Below are positions 8,403 to 17,573 of a stretch of 64,000 bases of DNA, in pieces. The notes below the pieces were generated by a model, which was not told where the DNA came from, ran no database searches, and saw only the letters and a list, made by a program, of their open reading frames with translations. A program made the position numbers and the translations under genes. The stretch is from assembly GCF_025947285.1 (NCBI RefSeq), contig NZ_CP110008.1:2867001-2931000 (forward strand), in the 5' to 3' direction. Within the stretch, counting starts at the first letter, position 1. Each line of letters opens with the position of its first letter. This DNA comes from Flavobacterium sp. N2820 (lineage in GTDB: Bacteria > Bacteroidota > Bacteroidia > Flavobacteriales > Flavobacteriaceae).

Positions 8403-10640
8403 ATGTTTAAAAATATAGCGTTTTTGCTATTCTTTATTTCTAATTTAATTTATTCTCAAGAAACTGTAAAAGGAATAGTTACAGACGAAAATAATCAACC
8501 ATTATTTGGAGCCAATGTGTTTTGGCTGAACTCGTCATTAGGAACAATAACTGATGAAAATGGTAAATTTTCATTAAAAAAATCAACAGAAACAACTTTT
8601 TTGGTAGTGAGTTACATTGGGTTTGAAACCCAAAAAATTGAAGTCACTACAAATTCAATTGCTGTCATTTTAAGGGAAACTACAACATTAAAAGATGTTA
8701 CGGTTACTAAAACCAAAAAAAGCACAGAACAATCACTTTATAAAGTAACGAATGTCCAGATAATGGGACAAAAAGAGTTGTTAAAAGCAGCTTGTTGTAA
8801 TTTGTCAGAAAGTTTTAGTACGAACCCATCTATCGATGTGAATTTTTCGGATGCCGTAACAGGAAATCGTCAAATTAAAATGTTGGGTTTAACAAGTCCT
8901 TATATTTTAATTGCTGAAGAAAATATTCCTTCGGTTCGTGGCGCTTCGCAAGCTTACGGATTATCTTTTGTGCCCGGAACTTGGGTAGAAAGTATCCAAA
9001 TTACTAAAGGAGCAGGAAGCGTAATTAATGGTTATGAAAGTATTTCGGGTCAAATTAATTATGAGGTTTTAAAACCAGTGAATGATATTCCGTTTTTTTT
9101 AAATGCGTATGCTTCACAAGATGAACGCTATGAAATTAATACGCATTTCAACAACAAATTTTCTGATAAATTGAGTTCGACTTTATTTTTACATGGCAAC
9201 ACGCGTGTAGGAAAAAATGACATGAACGATGATGGATTTTTAGATGGCCCAATTGGCAAACAAGTCAATATTTTAAATCGTTGGCAATATAACGATGCAG
9301 AAAAGGGTATTGTGAGTTTTTTAAATGTTCGTTATATGAATGATGAAAAACAAGCGGGAGAAATGGATTTCAATCCAGATACTGATAAGTTAACAACAAA
9401 TGCTTGGGGAAGCGAAATTAATACTGAAAAAATAGAAATTTCAAACAAAACAGGTTACGTTTTTCCAGAAATGCCTTATCAAAGTTTTGGATTTCAAAAT
9501 TCGTTTCAATCGCACAAACAAGATTCGTATTTTGGTTTAAATCAGTATGATATTCATCAGAAAAGTTTTTATTCGAATTTGTTGTTTAATTCGATTATAT
9601 CAAATACAAAAAATAAATTCACAACAGGTATAAATTTCACTTACGATGATTATAATGAATTCGTTGATGTGGATTTTTCTCGAGATTTTTCAAGAATTGA
9701 TAATTCGGTAGGTGCTTTTTTTGAATACACCTATGACAACACCGATAATTTCAGTTTAGTTGCCGGAGCACGAGTTGATAATCACAATCGTTTAGGAACT
9801 TTTGTTACACCAAGATTACACATTCGTTACAATCCTTGGAAAGAAGCAGTAGTTAGAGCTTCAGCTGGTAGAGGAAAACGTGCAGCGAATATTTTTGCCG
9901 AAAACCAACAATTGTTTGCTTCAAATAGAATTTTCTCCATTTTAAATAACGATGGAAAACTATATGGTTTAAATCCAGAAATTGCATGGAATTATGGTTT
10001 GAGTTTTATCCAAAAATTCAAAGTAGCAGGAAAAGATGCTGAAGTAATTTTAGATTATTACCGCACTGATTTTCAAAATCAAGCAGTAGTTGATGTTGAT
10101 GCTTCTCCACAACAAGTTTTGTTTTACAATTTAGAAGGGAAAAGTTTTGCCAATTCATTTCAAGCCGAATTTAATATCGAATTAATTCGTCACCTAAATT
10201 TTAAAACATCTTATAAATATTACGATGTACAAACCCAGTTTCAAACCGGTCAATTACAAAGAGCATTGCAAGCAAAGCATCGTTTTTTTGCAAATGTAGC
10301 TTATGAAACACATATCAAAGACAAAGGACAACAGTGGAAGTTTGATGCTACCTACAATTGGTTAGGTGAGCAACGTTTACCTAATACATCCTCAAATCCT
10401 GTGGCATATCAATTAGGAGATTATGCACCAGCTTTTGCAGTGGTAAATGCACAAGTTACCAGAACATTTTCAAGTACATTTGAAGTATATGTTGGAGGTG
10501 AAAACATTGGTAATTTCAAACAAAATAATGGAATTGTTCAAAATGAGAACCCTTTTGGTACTTATTTTGATAGTAGTATGATTTATGGACCAACTTTTGG
10601 CGCTATGTATTATGCGGGATTACGATTTAAAATTAAGTAG
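8403..10640 (+). CDS. TonB-dependent receptor, probably metal-related
   Basis: 745 residues: signal peptide (MFKNIAFLLFFISNLIYSQ), a carboxypeptidase-regulatory-like domain (residues about 20-100; VKGIVTDENNQPLFGANVFW), a plug domain (about 115-225; KMLGLTSPYILIAEENIPS, then GAGSVINGYESISGQINYE) and an outer-membrane beta barrel ending in an aromatic-rich strand (YYAGLRFKIK). The plug begins with an unusual vicinal cysteine pair (KAACCNLSESF). The gene lies between the HYC_CC_PP and HMA genes on the same strand, 56 bases and 36 bases away. This arrangement points to energised uptake of a metal or metal chelate across the outer membrane. Substrate not established. Confidence 0.88.
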   Translation: MFKNIAFLLFFISNLIYSQETVKGIVTDENNQPLFGANVFWLNSSLGTITDENGKFSLKKSTETTFLVVSYIGFETQKIEVTTNSIAVILRETTTLKDVTVTKTKKSTEQSLYKVTNVQIMGQKELLKAACCNLSESFSTNPSIDVNFSDAVTGNRQIKMLGLTSPYILIAEENIPSVRGASQAYGLSFVPGTWVESIQITKGAGSVINGYESISGQINYEVLKPVNDIPFFLNAYASQDERYEINTHFNNKFSDKLSSTLFLHGNTRVGKNDMNDDGFLDGPIGKQVNILNRWQYNDAEKGIVSFLNVRYMNDEKQAGEMDFNPDTDKLTTNAWGSEINTEKIEISNKTGYVFPEMPYQSFGFQNSFQSHKQDSYFGLNQYDIHQKSFYSNLLFNSIISNTKNKFTTGINFTYDDYNEFVDVDFSRDFSRIDNSVGAFFEYTYDNTDNFSLVAGARVDNHNRLGTFVTPRLHIRYNPWKEAVVRASAGRGKRAANIFAENQQLFASNRIFSILNNDGKLYGLNPEIAWNYGLSFIQKFKVAGKDAEVILDYYRTDFQNQAVVDVDASPQQVLFYNLEGKSFANSFQAEFNIELIRHLNFKTSYKYYDVQTQFQTGQLQRALQAKHRFFANVAYETHIKDKGQQWKFDATYNWLGEQRLPNTSSNPVAYQLGDYAPAFAVVNAQVTRTFSSTFEVYVGGENIGNFKQNNGIVQNENPFGTYFDSSMIYGPTFGAMYYAGLRFKIK

Positions 10641-10676
10641 TATTAAGATTTGAGTATTAAGACAAAAAACAATAAA

Positions 10677-11021
10677 ATGAAAAAATTTATTTTAATTATG
10701 CTGGTTTCATTAATTGGAATATCAGTTCAAGCACAGGAAAAGAAAAGCAAAAACAAAAAAGTAGAATTTAAAGTAGCAGGGAATTGCGAAATGTGCGAAA
10801 AGCGTGTTGAAAAAGCTGCTTTTTCTGTAAAAGGAGTAAAAAGTGCTGAATGGCATGCTGATCATGGCGATATCCATTTGATTATTGATGAAACAAAATG
10901 TTCTGCCGAAGATGTGGCAAAGGCAATTGCTGCTGTAGGTCACGATACACAATTTGCAAAAGCAAAAGACGAGGATTACGACAAGTTACATAGTTGTTGT
11001 AATTATGAACGAATGAAATAG
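10677..11021 (+). CDS. Exported HMA (heavy-metal-associated) domain protein
   Basis: The ATG at 10677 gives a proper signal peptide (MKKFILIMLVSLIGISVQAQ); the frame is open from 10650, but that would add nine non-signal residues. The 114-residue product has one ferredoxin-like HMA domain with the metal-binding CxxC at Cys37 and Cys40 (GNCEMCEKRVEKA), and a second cysteine pair near the C-terminus (HSCCNYERMK). It is similar in size to MerP-like periplasmic metal chaperones. As the last gene of the HYC_CC_PP/TonB receptor operon it could accept the imported metal in the periplasm (inference). A strong terminator follows. Confidence 0.9.
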   Translation: MKKFILIMLVSLIGISVQAQEKKSKNKKVEFKVAGNCEMCEKRVEKAAFSVKGVKSAEWHADHGDIHLIIDETKCSAEDVAKAIAAVGHDTQFAKAKDEDYDKLHSCCNYERMK

Positions 11022-11022
11022 T

Positions 11023-11058
11023 AAAAAATCCGATTAGAAATTTCTAATCGGATTTTTT
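11023..11058 (+). terminator. Intrinsic terminator after the HMA gene
   Basis: A perfect 36-base palindrome (AAAAAATCCGATTAGAAA and its complement) ends in a T run. It begins immediately after the HMA stop codon. Confidence 0.9.
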
Positions 11059-11081
11059 GTTAATTTTTTTTGTGATTTAAA

Positions 11082-11110
11082 TTGCTGAATCAAAATATAC
11101 TATACATTTG
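11082..11110 (+). promoter_or_regulatory. Bacteroidota-type promoter for the 11131 gene
   Basis: TTG at 11082-11084, an 18-base spacer, and TACATTTG at 11103-11110 match the consensus. Transcription would start about 15 bases before the GTG start codon. Confidence 0.65.
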
Positions 11111-11130
11111 TACTTTCTTTTAGGTAGAAA

Positions 11131-11511
11131 GTGAAACCAATTTTGAGCAATAGTAAACGACTATTTTTTATTTTTCCATTACTCGCAATATCAATGTGGG
11201 TTTTTGGCATTGGTCAAAATTTAAATACAATTCAAGATTTTTCGTATTCGAAGTTTTCACAAGAGCATAAAAACAAAGAAATAACCAAGGTTACAAATTC
11301 AAGTTTTGAAGAAGGTGAGATTATTATAATTGAATCTGAACCAGAAATTGAAACTGATATTGAATGGTTTGGATTTGAAAATGGCGCCTTTAATTTCAAT
11401 TTAACACTTAAAGAAAAGAAAATTCAATTTCAAGAATTTTCTAATTTTTCCTCAAAAAAAATAATTCCACTTTACGATTTGTATTGTAATTGGAAATTCC
11501 ATTTGTCTTAG
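11131..11511 (+). CDS. Small exported protein of unknown function
   Basis: A 126-residue protein with a GTG start, supported by a consensus promoter ending 20 bases upstream and by the signal-like N-terminus (RLFFIFPLLAISMWVFGIGQ). The body is acidic (EEGEIIIIESEPEIETDIEW). Its C-terminal PLYDLYCNWKFHLS resembles the C-terminus PLYKLYCQLVFYA of the HYC_CC_PP protein at 7939, although the HYC and CC motifs are absent. It sits 76 bases upstream of dabA on the same strand with no terminator between, so it may lead the dab operon. Function unknown. Confidence 0.7.
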   Translation: MKPILSNSKRLFFIFPLLAISMWVFGIGQNLNTIQDFSYSKFSQEHKNKEITKVTNSSFEEGEIIIIESEPEIETDIEWFGFENGAFNFNLTLKEKKIQFQEFSNFSSKKIIPLYDLYCNWKFHLS

Positions 11512-11587
11512 TGCGATAATTATTTTTTAAGATTTCAAACCCTTTGAAATCAATGATTTATTTGTATTAATTCAATTTCATTATAAA

Positions 11588-14077
11588 ATGAAAACACAAA
11601 ATGTTGGTTTTGATGAACACAAAGTGCTTCATCACTTAACCCATTATTTACCAGCACAAAATCCGTTGAAAGACTTTGTGCATCACAATACATTACACGC
11701 ATTTCAACATAAAGAATTTCACGAAGCTTTAGCAAAAGCTAATGCAATTTTTGGTTATAAGACCTATCTTTCTTTGGTAGAGTTTAGAAATAGATTCGCT
11801 AAAAATGAGATTAAGGAAAACGTTTTAGACTATATTATTTCGAAAAATAAAGGAATTTATAATCTAGAATCTTGGAAGCATAAATTAGTACAGCAATCCT
11901 ATGATGAATCCGTTCAATCAAGAATAGGAAATTTACGAGCCAATTGGAAAAAAGAATATGCTATAAATCTTGAAAAATCAACACACAGTTTGTTGTTTAG
12001 AGTTTTGTGTAGCTATCTAGACCAAGGAATTGCAATGTGGACTTTTCCAGAAGATGAAAACAGTTTTCTAAACTCAATAATTGCTTTAGAAAAAAATACA
12101 GCAACTGGAATTTTCACTTCAAAAAGAGTAAAAGAATTATTATACAATAAGGCTTCAATAACACAATTGTTAGAAATTGTTGTTGGAAAAGAAGAATTGT
12201 ACGAGCATTATTTGTTTGATCAACAATTTTCGCATCCCGGATGGAGTGGCATGATTGCTACTATTGAATCCAATCCAAGTTCGCTTTTAGATAGCAAACC
12301 CATTACGTTTGAAGAATTAGTGCAATTTGAATTGCTATTAGAAATTGATGTTTTAGATAAAAAGTTCAATAGTAATTGGTCGCCATTAGGACTAAAAGTA
12401 AGAGCAGAAGAATATCATTTGTTTGATCCTATAAAATATAACGAATTATATGATGTTTTATCGCTTTGGCAACAAGCTTTTGAATTTAGCTTTTACGATG
12501 AAGTACTGTCTGGTGTAAAAGAAGTAAAAGAAATCAACGTCAAAGAAATTCCAAGTTTTCAAGGATTGTTTTGCATGGACGATAGAGAATGTTCGTTTAG
12601 AAGACACATAGAACATATCGACAAACAAGCAGTAACTTTTGGAACAGCTGCTTTTTTTAATTTTGAATTCTACTTTCAACCTGTTGGCGGAAAATTTCAC
12701 ACTAAATTATGTCCAGCGCCAGTAACGCCTAACTATTTAATCAAGGAAGAACACAGAAAGAAAAAACAAGCTAAAGATTTAGTATACCACAAGCAATCTC
12801 ATTCGTTGTTATTTGGTTGGATAATTAGTCAAACTTTAGGATTTTCATCTGCATTTAAGTTGTTTTTGAATATTTTCAAACCTTCGATGTCACCTGCAAC
12901 TACAGCTTCTTTTAAGCATTTGCATAAAAAATCAAAATTGATTATTGAAAACAATAACAATGAAAAAGTTGACGATTTGCAAGTTGGTTTTACCATTGAA
13001 GAGATGGCAAATAGGGTAGAAGGTCTACTAAAAAGCATTGGATTGGTAACTGATTTTGCTCCAATTGTTTATGTGGTAGGTCATGGAGCAACAAGTGTAA
13101 ATAATACACATTATGCAGGTTATGATTGTGGCGCTTGTTGTGGAAGACCAAGTTCGGTAAACGCAAAAGTGGCATCTTATGCGGCTAATCATGCAGGTGT
13201 GAGAGCTGTTTTGAAAGAAAGAGGAATTAATATTCCAGCAGAAACGCAATTTTTACCAGCTTTACACGACACCACACGCGATGAAATTGCATTTTATGAT
13301 GAAGATATTTTGAACGATATCAATAAAAAGTTACATCAAGAAAATAAATTCACCTTTGATAGAGCATTAGCAAATAATGCAAAAGAACGTTCCAGAAGAT
13401 TTGATACGATTGATTCAACCGAAACAATTGAAACAATTCATGAAAACGTAAAAAAACGCGCTTTTTCTTTATTTGAACCTCGACCAGAATTAAATCATGC
13501 TACAAACGCCATGTGTGTTGTAGGAAGAAGAAGTTTGTCGAAACAATTATTTTTAGACAGACGTTCTTTTTTAAACTCTTATGATTATAAAATTGATGCT
13601 TCAGGTGACTATTTAGCAGTAATTCTTGGTCAAGTAGCACCAGTTGCAGGAGGAATTAATTTGGAATATTATTTTTCGAGAGTAGATAATCAAAAATTAG
13701 GTGCAGGTTCAAAGTTACCTCATAATGTGATGGGATTAATTGGTGTTGCCAACGGAATTGATGGCGATTTGCGTCCGGGTTTACCCAGTCAAATGATAGA
13801 AGTTCATGATCCAATTCGATTATTAGCGGTTGTTGAGCATTATCCAGAAGTAGTTAAAAATGCGATTTCTAAAAATCCAGCTACTTATGAATGGTATAAA
13901 AACGAGTGGTTACGATTAGCGGTTGTTCATCCAGAAACGAAACAGATTTTTGTTTTTGAACAAGAAGAATTTATCGAATATCATCCAATTCAAAAAGCTA
14001 GTCATATTGAAAATGAGTTAGCATTAGCTGAAAAAACAAAGGAAAATCTTCCGGTAGGAATTCTAACTAACGCATAA
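11588..14077 (+). CDS. dabA: DabA, inorganic carbon transporter zinc subunit (DUF2309)
   Basis: DabA is a cytoplasmic, membrane-associated beta-carbonic-anhydrase-like protein that works with DabB to accumulate dissolved inorganic carbon. The 829-residue product has the zinc ligands of the family: Cys329 and Asp331 in FCMDDRECSF, His499 in VVGHGATSV and Cys514 in YDCGACCGRPS. The 15-residue His-to-Cys spacing equals that of the characterised Halothiobacillus protein. The N-terminus (HYLPAQNPLKDFVHHNTLHA) is typical. dabB starts 4 bases downstream. No carbonic anhydrase gene is visible nearby. The presence of dab genes fits growth under low CO2 or a need for bicarbonate in anaplerosis. Confidence 0.95.
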   Translation: MKTQNVGFDEHKVLHHLTHYLPAQNPLKDFVHHNTLHAFQHKEFHEALAKANAIFGYKTYLSLVEFRNRFAKNEIKENVLDYIISKNKGIYNLESWKHKLVQQSYDESVQSRIGNLRANWKKEYAINLEKSTHSLLFRVLCSYLDQGIAMWTFPEDENSFLNSIIALEKNTATGIFTSKRVKELLYNKASITQLLEIVVGKEELYEHYLFDQQFSHPGWSGMIATIESNPSSLLDSKPITFEELVQFELLLEIDVLDKKFNSNWSPLGLKVRAEEYHLFDPIKYNELYDVLSLWQQAFEFSFYDEVLSGVKEVKEINVKEIPSFQGLFCMDDRECSFRRHIEHIDKQAVTFGTAAFFNFEFYFQPVGGKFHTKLCPAPVTPNYLIKEEHRKKKQAKDLVYHKQSHSLLFGWIISQTLGFSSAFKLFLNIFKPSMSPATTASFKHLHKKSKLIIENNNNEKVDDLQVGFTIEEMANRVEGLLKSIGLVTDFAPIVYVVGHGATSVNNTHYAGYDCGACCGRPSSVNAKVASYAANHAGVRAVLKERGINIPAETQFLPALHDTTRDEIAFYDEDILNDINKKLHQENKFTFDRALANNAKERSRRFDTIDSTETIETIHENVKKRAFSLFEPRPELNHATNAMCVVGRRSLSKQLFLDRRSFLNSYDYKIDASGDYLAVILGQVAPVAGGINLEYYFSRVDNQKLGAGSKLPHNVMGLIGVANGIDGDLRPGLPSQMIEVHDPIRLLAVVEHYPEVVKNAISKNPATYEWYKNEWLRLAVVHPETKQIFVFEQEEFIEYHPIQKASHIENELALAEKTKENLPVGILTNA

Positions 14078-14081
14078 TATC

Positions 14082-15950
14082 ATGGAACAAATACTTCAAT
14101 ATTTTTTAGTAGTACCTTTTTTAGGGTTTATCGTTAGTATCTTTTTACCAGAAAAAAACGAAAAACTAATTTCGGGAATTGCTTTCGGAACGGTTTTTAT
14201 TCAATTTTTAGGATTGGTATTGTTTATCGGTTTTTGGATTATTAATGGTTCAGAAGATTTGAATTTAAAAGAAATAACACTTTTAAAAACAGATCATTAT
14301 GAGTTTTTTATAGATTTTTATTTTGATAAAATTGGTGCGGTTTATTTGTTTGTTGGGGCTTTATTAACCTCAATGATAACTACTTATAGTCGCTATTATT
14401 TGCACAGAGAAAAAGGATACAAACGTTTTTTTAATACCGTTTTGTTTTTCTTTTTTGGTTATAATTTGGCCATTTTAGCAGGTAATTTCGAAACCTTATT
14501 TATTGGTTGGGAAATCATCGGAATTTCATCATTTTTATTAATCGCATTTTATAGAGAACGTTATTTGCCAGTAAAAAATGCATTTAAAGTGTTTTCAATT
14601 TACAGAATTGGCGATGTTGGATTACTATTAACCATGTGGGCAAGTCATCATTTATTTCATGAAAATATTACATTCATGAAGTTGAATAATTATGAATTGG
14701 TTAACGAGCATTTACAAAGTCATTCATTTATTGGTGTTTTTATAGCACTATGTTTGGCTTGTGCTGCTGCGGCAAAATCGGCTCAAATCCCGTTCTCATC
14801 ATGGTTGCCAAGAGCAATGGAAGGACCAACTCCATCAAGTGCAATTTTTTATGGTTCACTATCTGTGCATTTAGGGGTTTTTCTGATGTTACGAACCTAT
14901 CCATTTTGGGAACATCAAACCACTATGCGAATTGCAATTGGGTTAATGGGATTTACAACCAGTATTGCAGCTTCATTAATGGCAAGAGTGCAATCCTCTG
15001 TAAAAAGTCAGGTAGCTTATAGTTCTATATCTCAAATTGGTATTATTTTCATCGAAATAGCATTAGGATTTGAAACGTTGGCTTTAATTCACTTTGCAGG
15101 AAATGCATTTTTAAGAACGTACCAACTGTTAGTTTCGCCATCTGTGGTGAGTTATTTGATTCGAGACCAATTTTACAATTTCCAGCCAAAAAATAAAAAA
15201 GCTAATTTCTTTTTCCCAAAACGAATTGAAAATACTTTGTATATTCTTGCTTTAAAGGAATTTAATTTGGAAGGCTTCTTAAATTTAGTGCTTTGGAAAC
15301 CTTTAAAAACAATCGGAAAATTATTAGATTTTTTAAATATTAAAAGAGTGTATTACTTTTTTATTCCGCTTTTTGTGTTGGGCTTTTTAGCTTATAAATT
15401 CAAAGTAGATTTGCCACAACAACTTATTTCGGTTTTACCTGAAGTCTTTGCGTTTATTGGATTGGTATTTGTTTTTAAATCCTTTTCAGAACGAAAAAGC
15501 CCATTTTTAGCATGGATATTAATCGTGTTAAATCATTTTTGGATTGCTTTAGCCATTGTGTTCAACGACAAAGTTAGCGTAAGCGAAATTGCTTTTTATT
15601 TGGCAGGAATTATTCTTGCAGGAGGCATAGGTTATATTGCTTTGCTTCAACTGAAAAAAATAGAAATGCGGATTTTAATTAGTCAATATTTAGGACATGT
15701 TTACGAACATCCAAAATTTGCTTTCTTTTTCCTGTTGGCAACACTTGGAATTACTGGATTTCCAATCACTTCAACATTTATTGGCGAAGATTTGATTTTT
15801 AGTCACATCGGCAGTAATCAAGTTATTCTTGCCTTTTTCGTAGCATCAAGTTTTGTGGTTTCAGGTATTGCTGGAATCCGAATTTATGCACGTTTATTTC
15901 TTGGTCCTCATGTAAAAACATATCATGAGTCACCTTACAAATCATCATAA
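14082..15950 (+). CDS. dabB: DabB, NuoL/Mrp-like proton channel subunit
   Basis: A 622-residue polytopic membrane protein of the NADH-quinone oxidoreductase subunit L/MrpA family. The core shows the conserved segment WEIIGISSFLLIAFYRERY (about residue 143-161) and the lysine/histidine-rich channel region CAAAAKSAQIPFSSWLPRAM followed by EGPTPSSA. Placed 4 bases after dabA, it is best called DabB, the ion-conducting partner that couples a cation gradient to CO2 hydration by DabA. It is not part of a complex I operon: no other nuo or mrp genes are near. Confidence 0.93.
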   Translation: MEQILQYFLVVPFLGFIVSIFLPEKNEKLISGIAFGTVFIQFLGLVLFIGFWIINGSEDLNLKEITLLKTDHYEFFIDFYFDKIGAVYLFVGALLTSMITTYSRYYLHREKGYKRFFNTVLFFFFGYNLAILAGNFETLFIGWEIIGISSFLLIAFYRERYLPVKNAFKVFSIYRIGDVGLLLTMWASHHLFHENITFMKLNNYELVNEHLQSHSFIGVFIALCLACAAAAKSAQIPFSSWLPRAMEGPTPSSAIFYGSLSVHLGVFLMLRTYPFWEHQTTMRIAIGLMGFTTSIAASLMARVQSSVKSQVAYSSISQIGIIFIEIALGFETLALIHFAGNAFLRTYQLLVSPSVVSYLIRDQFYNFQPKNKKANFFFPKRIENTLYILALKEFNLEGFLNLVLWKPLKTIGKLLDFLNIKRVYYFFIPLFVLGFLAYKFKVDLPQQLISVLPEVFAFIGLVFVFKSFSERKSPFLAWILIVLNHFWIALAIVFNDKVSVSEIAFYLAGIILAGGIGYIALLQLKKIEMRILISQYLGHVYEHPKFAFFFLLATLGITGFPITSTFIGEDLIFSHIGSNQVILAFFVASSFVVSGIAGIRIYARLFLGPHVKTYHESPYKSS

Positions 15951-15962
15951 AATTACTTAAAA

Positions 15963-17573
15963 ATGACTTCAAAAATTAAAAAATATATACCTGCTGATGG
16001 ATTGGCGGGCTTAAAAGAGAATTTTAAATCGGATGCAATTTCTGGTTTTATCGTGTTTTTATTAGCCTTACCTTTAAGTTTAGGAATTGCAAAAGCTTCA
16101 GATTTTCCTCCAATTATGGGATTAATTACTGCTATAATTGGTGGTTTAGTCGTTTCGTTTTTTATGGGTTCTCGCTTGACGATTAAAGGACCAGCGGCTG
16201 GTTTAATTGTTATTGTTGCTGGCGCTGTTGCCGAGTTTGGGCAAGGAAACAACGATTTAGGTTGGAAATTAGCCCTTGGAGCAATGGTTGTTGCCGGAAT
16301 TATCCAAATTCTTTTTGGTGTTTTGAAATTGGGTAAGTTAGCCGATTTCTTCCCGCTTTCAACTATTCACGGAATGTTAGCAGCTATTGGTATTATTATT
16401 ATAGCCAAACAAATTCCTGTTTTATTGAATGATAATCCTGCTTTAGCAAAAGGAATGGGGCCAATCGAATTGTTATTAAACATTCCGAAATTCATCATCA
16501 ATTTAGATACAAAAGCTTCGATTATTGGAGTGGTGAGTTTGGCAATTATGTTGGGCTGGCCGTATATCAAAAATAAATCTATTAAGATGATTCCAGCGCC
16601 TTTGGTAGTGTTGTTATTTGCTATTCCATGTGAATTATTTATGGATTTCGCGCATACCGAACCACCTTACGCTTTGGTAAAAATCGGAAATTTAGTAGAT
16701 AATATTAACTGGAATGTCGATTTTTCAGGAATTAATCAAACCGGATTATTCATTAAATATGTCATTATGTTTGCTTTGGTTGGTACTTTAGAATCGTTGT
16801 TAACGGTAAAAGCTATCGATTTGTTAGATCCGTTTAAAAGAAAATCAAACACGAATAAAGATTTAATTGCGGTTGGAATTGGAAATACACTAGCTGCTTT
16901 TTTAGGAGGTTTACCAATGATTTCAGAAGTTGCTCGTAGTTCTTCGAATGTTAGTAATGGTGCAAAAACGCGTTGGGCAAATTTCTTTCACGGATTTTTC
17001 ATTTTGCTTTTTGTTTTATTAGCTGCTCCATTATTAGAAATGATTCCTAACGCAGCTTTAGCCGCAATGTTAATTAGTGTGGGAATTAAACTGGCGCATC
17101 CAAAAGAATTCATACACATGTTACATATTGGAAAAGAACAATTATTCATTTTCACAGTTACTGTTTTGGTAACTTTATTTGAAGATTTATTACTTGGAAT
17201 TGCCGCAGGAATGTTGGTTAAAATGATTATTCATGTTGTAAATGGTACACCAATTTCTTCTTTCTTTAAAGCGCCTACAGTTGTTTCCTTCGTGGATAAT
17301 GAGTATAAAGTTGAAATTAATAAAGCCGCTATTTTTTCTAATTATTTAGGAATCAAAAGAAAATTGGAAGAGATACCACCTGGATATCAAGTGAGGATTT
17401 GTTTGAAAAAAACGAAGCTAGTTGACCATTCTGTAATGGAAAATTTAGAGCATTTTAAACATGATTATGAAGCGCATGATGATGGAGGAACTGTTACTAT
17501 AATTGGTTTAGAAAATCATAAACCCTTATCTTCGCACCCAAAAGCTTCAAGAAAAAATCTAATTGTAGAATAA
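15963..17573 (+). CDS. SulP family anion transporter, possibly bicarbonate
   Basis: 536 residues of the SulP/SLC26 family: many membrane segments from about residue 25 (DAISGFIVFLLALPLSLGIA), the glycine-rich core (GSRLTIKGPAAGLIVIVAGA), a conserved FLGGLPMISEVARSSSNV motif (normally involved in the anion site), and a C-terminal cytoplasmic STAS-like region (about 450-515). SulP proteins carry sulfate, bicarbonate or other anions. The position 12 bases after dabB makes bicarbonate the most likely substrate, but this is inference; sequence alone cannot exclude sulfate. The last codon overlaps the next gene's start. Confidence 0.9.
   Translation: MTSKIKKYIPADGLAGLKENFKSDAISGFIVFLLALPLSLGIAKASDFPPIMGLITAIIGGLVVSFFMGSRLTIKGPAAGLIVIVAGAVAEFGQGNNDLGWKLALGAMVVAGIIQILFGVLKLGKLADFFPLSTIHGMLAAIGIIIIAKQIPVLLNDNPALAKGMGPIELLLNIPKFIINLDTKASIIGVVSLAIMLGWPYIKNKSIKMIPAPLVVLLFAIPCELFMDFAHTEPPYALVKIGNLVDNINWNVDFSGINQTGLFIKYVIMFALVGTLESLLTVKAIDLLDPFKRKSNTNKDLIAVGIGNTLAAFLGGLPMISEVARSSSNVSNGAKTRWANFFHGFFILLFVLLAAPLLEMIPNAALAAMLISVGIKLAHPKEFIHMLHIGKEQLFIFTVTVLVTLFEDLLLGIAAGMLVKMIIHVVNGTPISSFFKAPTVVSFVDNEYKVEINKAAIFSNYLGIKRKLEEIPPGYQVRICLKKTKLVDHSVMENLEHFKHDYEAHDDGGTVTIIGLENHKPLSSHPKASRKNLIVE

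Noticed and set aside
14082..15950. Part of a complex I (nuo) or Mrp antiporter operon
   Set aside because: The only neighbour of the NuoL-like gene is dabA, 4 bases upstream, and no other nuo or mrp genes are present, so DabB is the better name.
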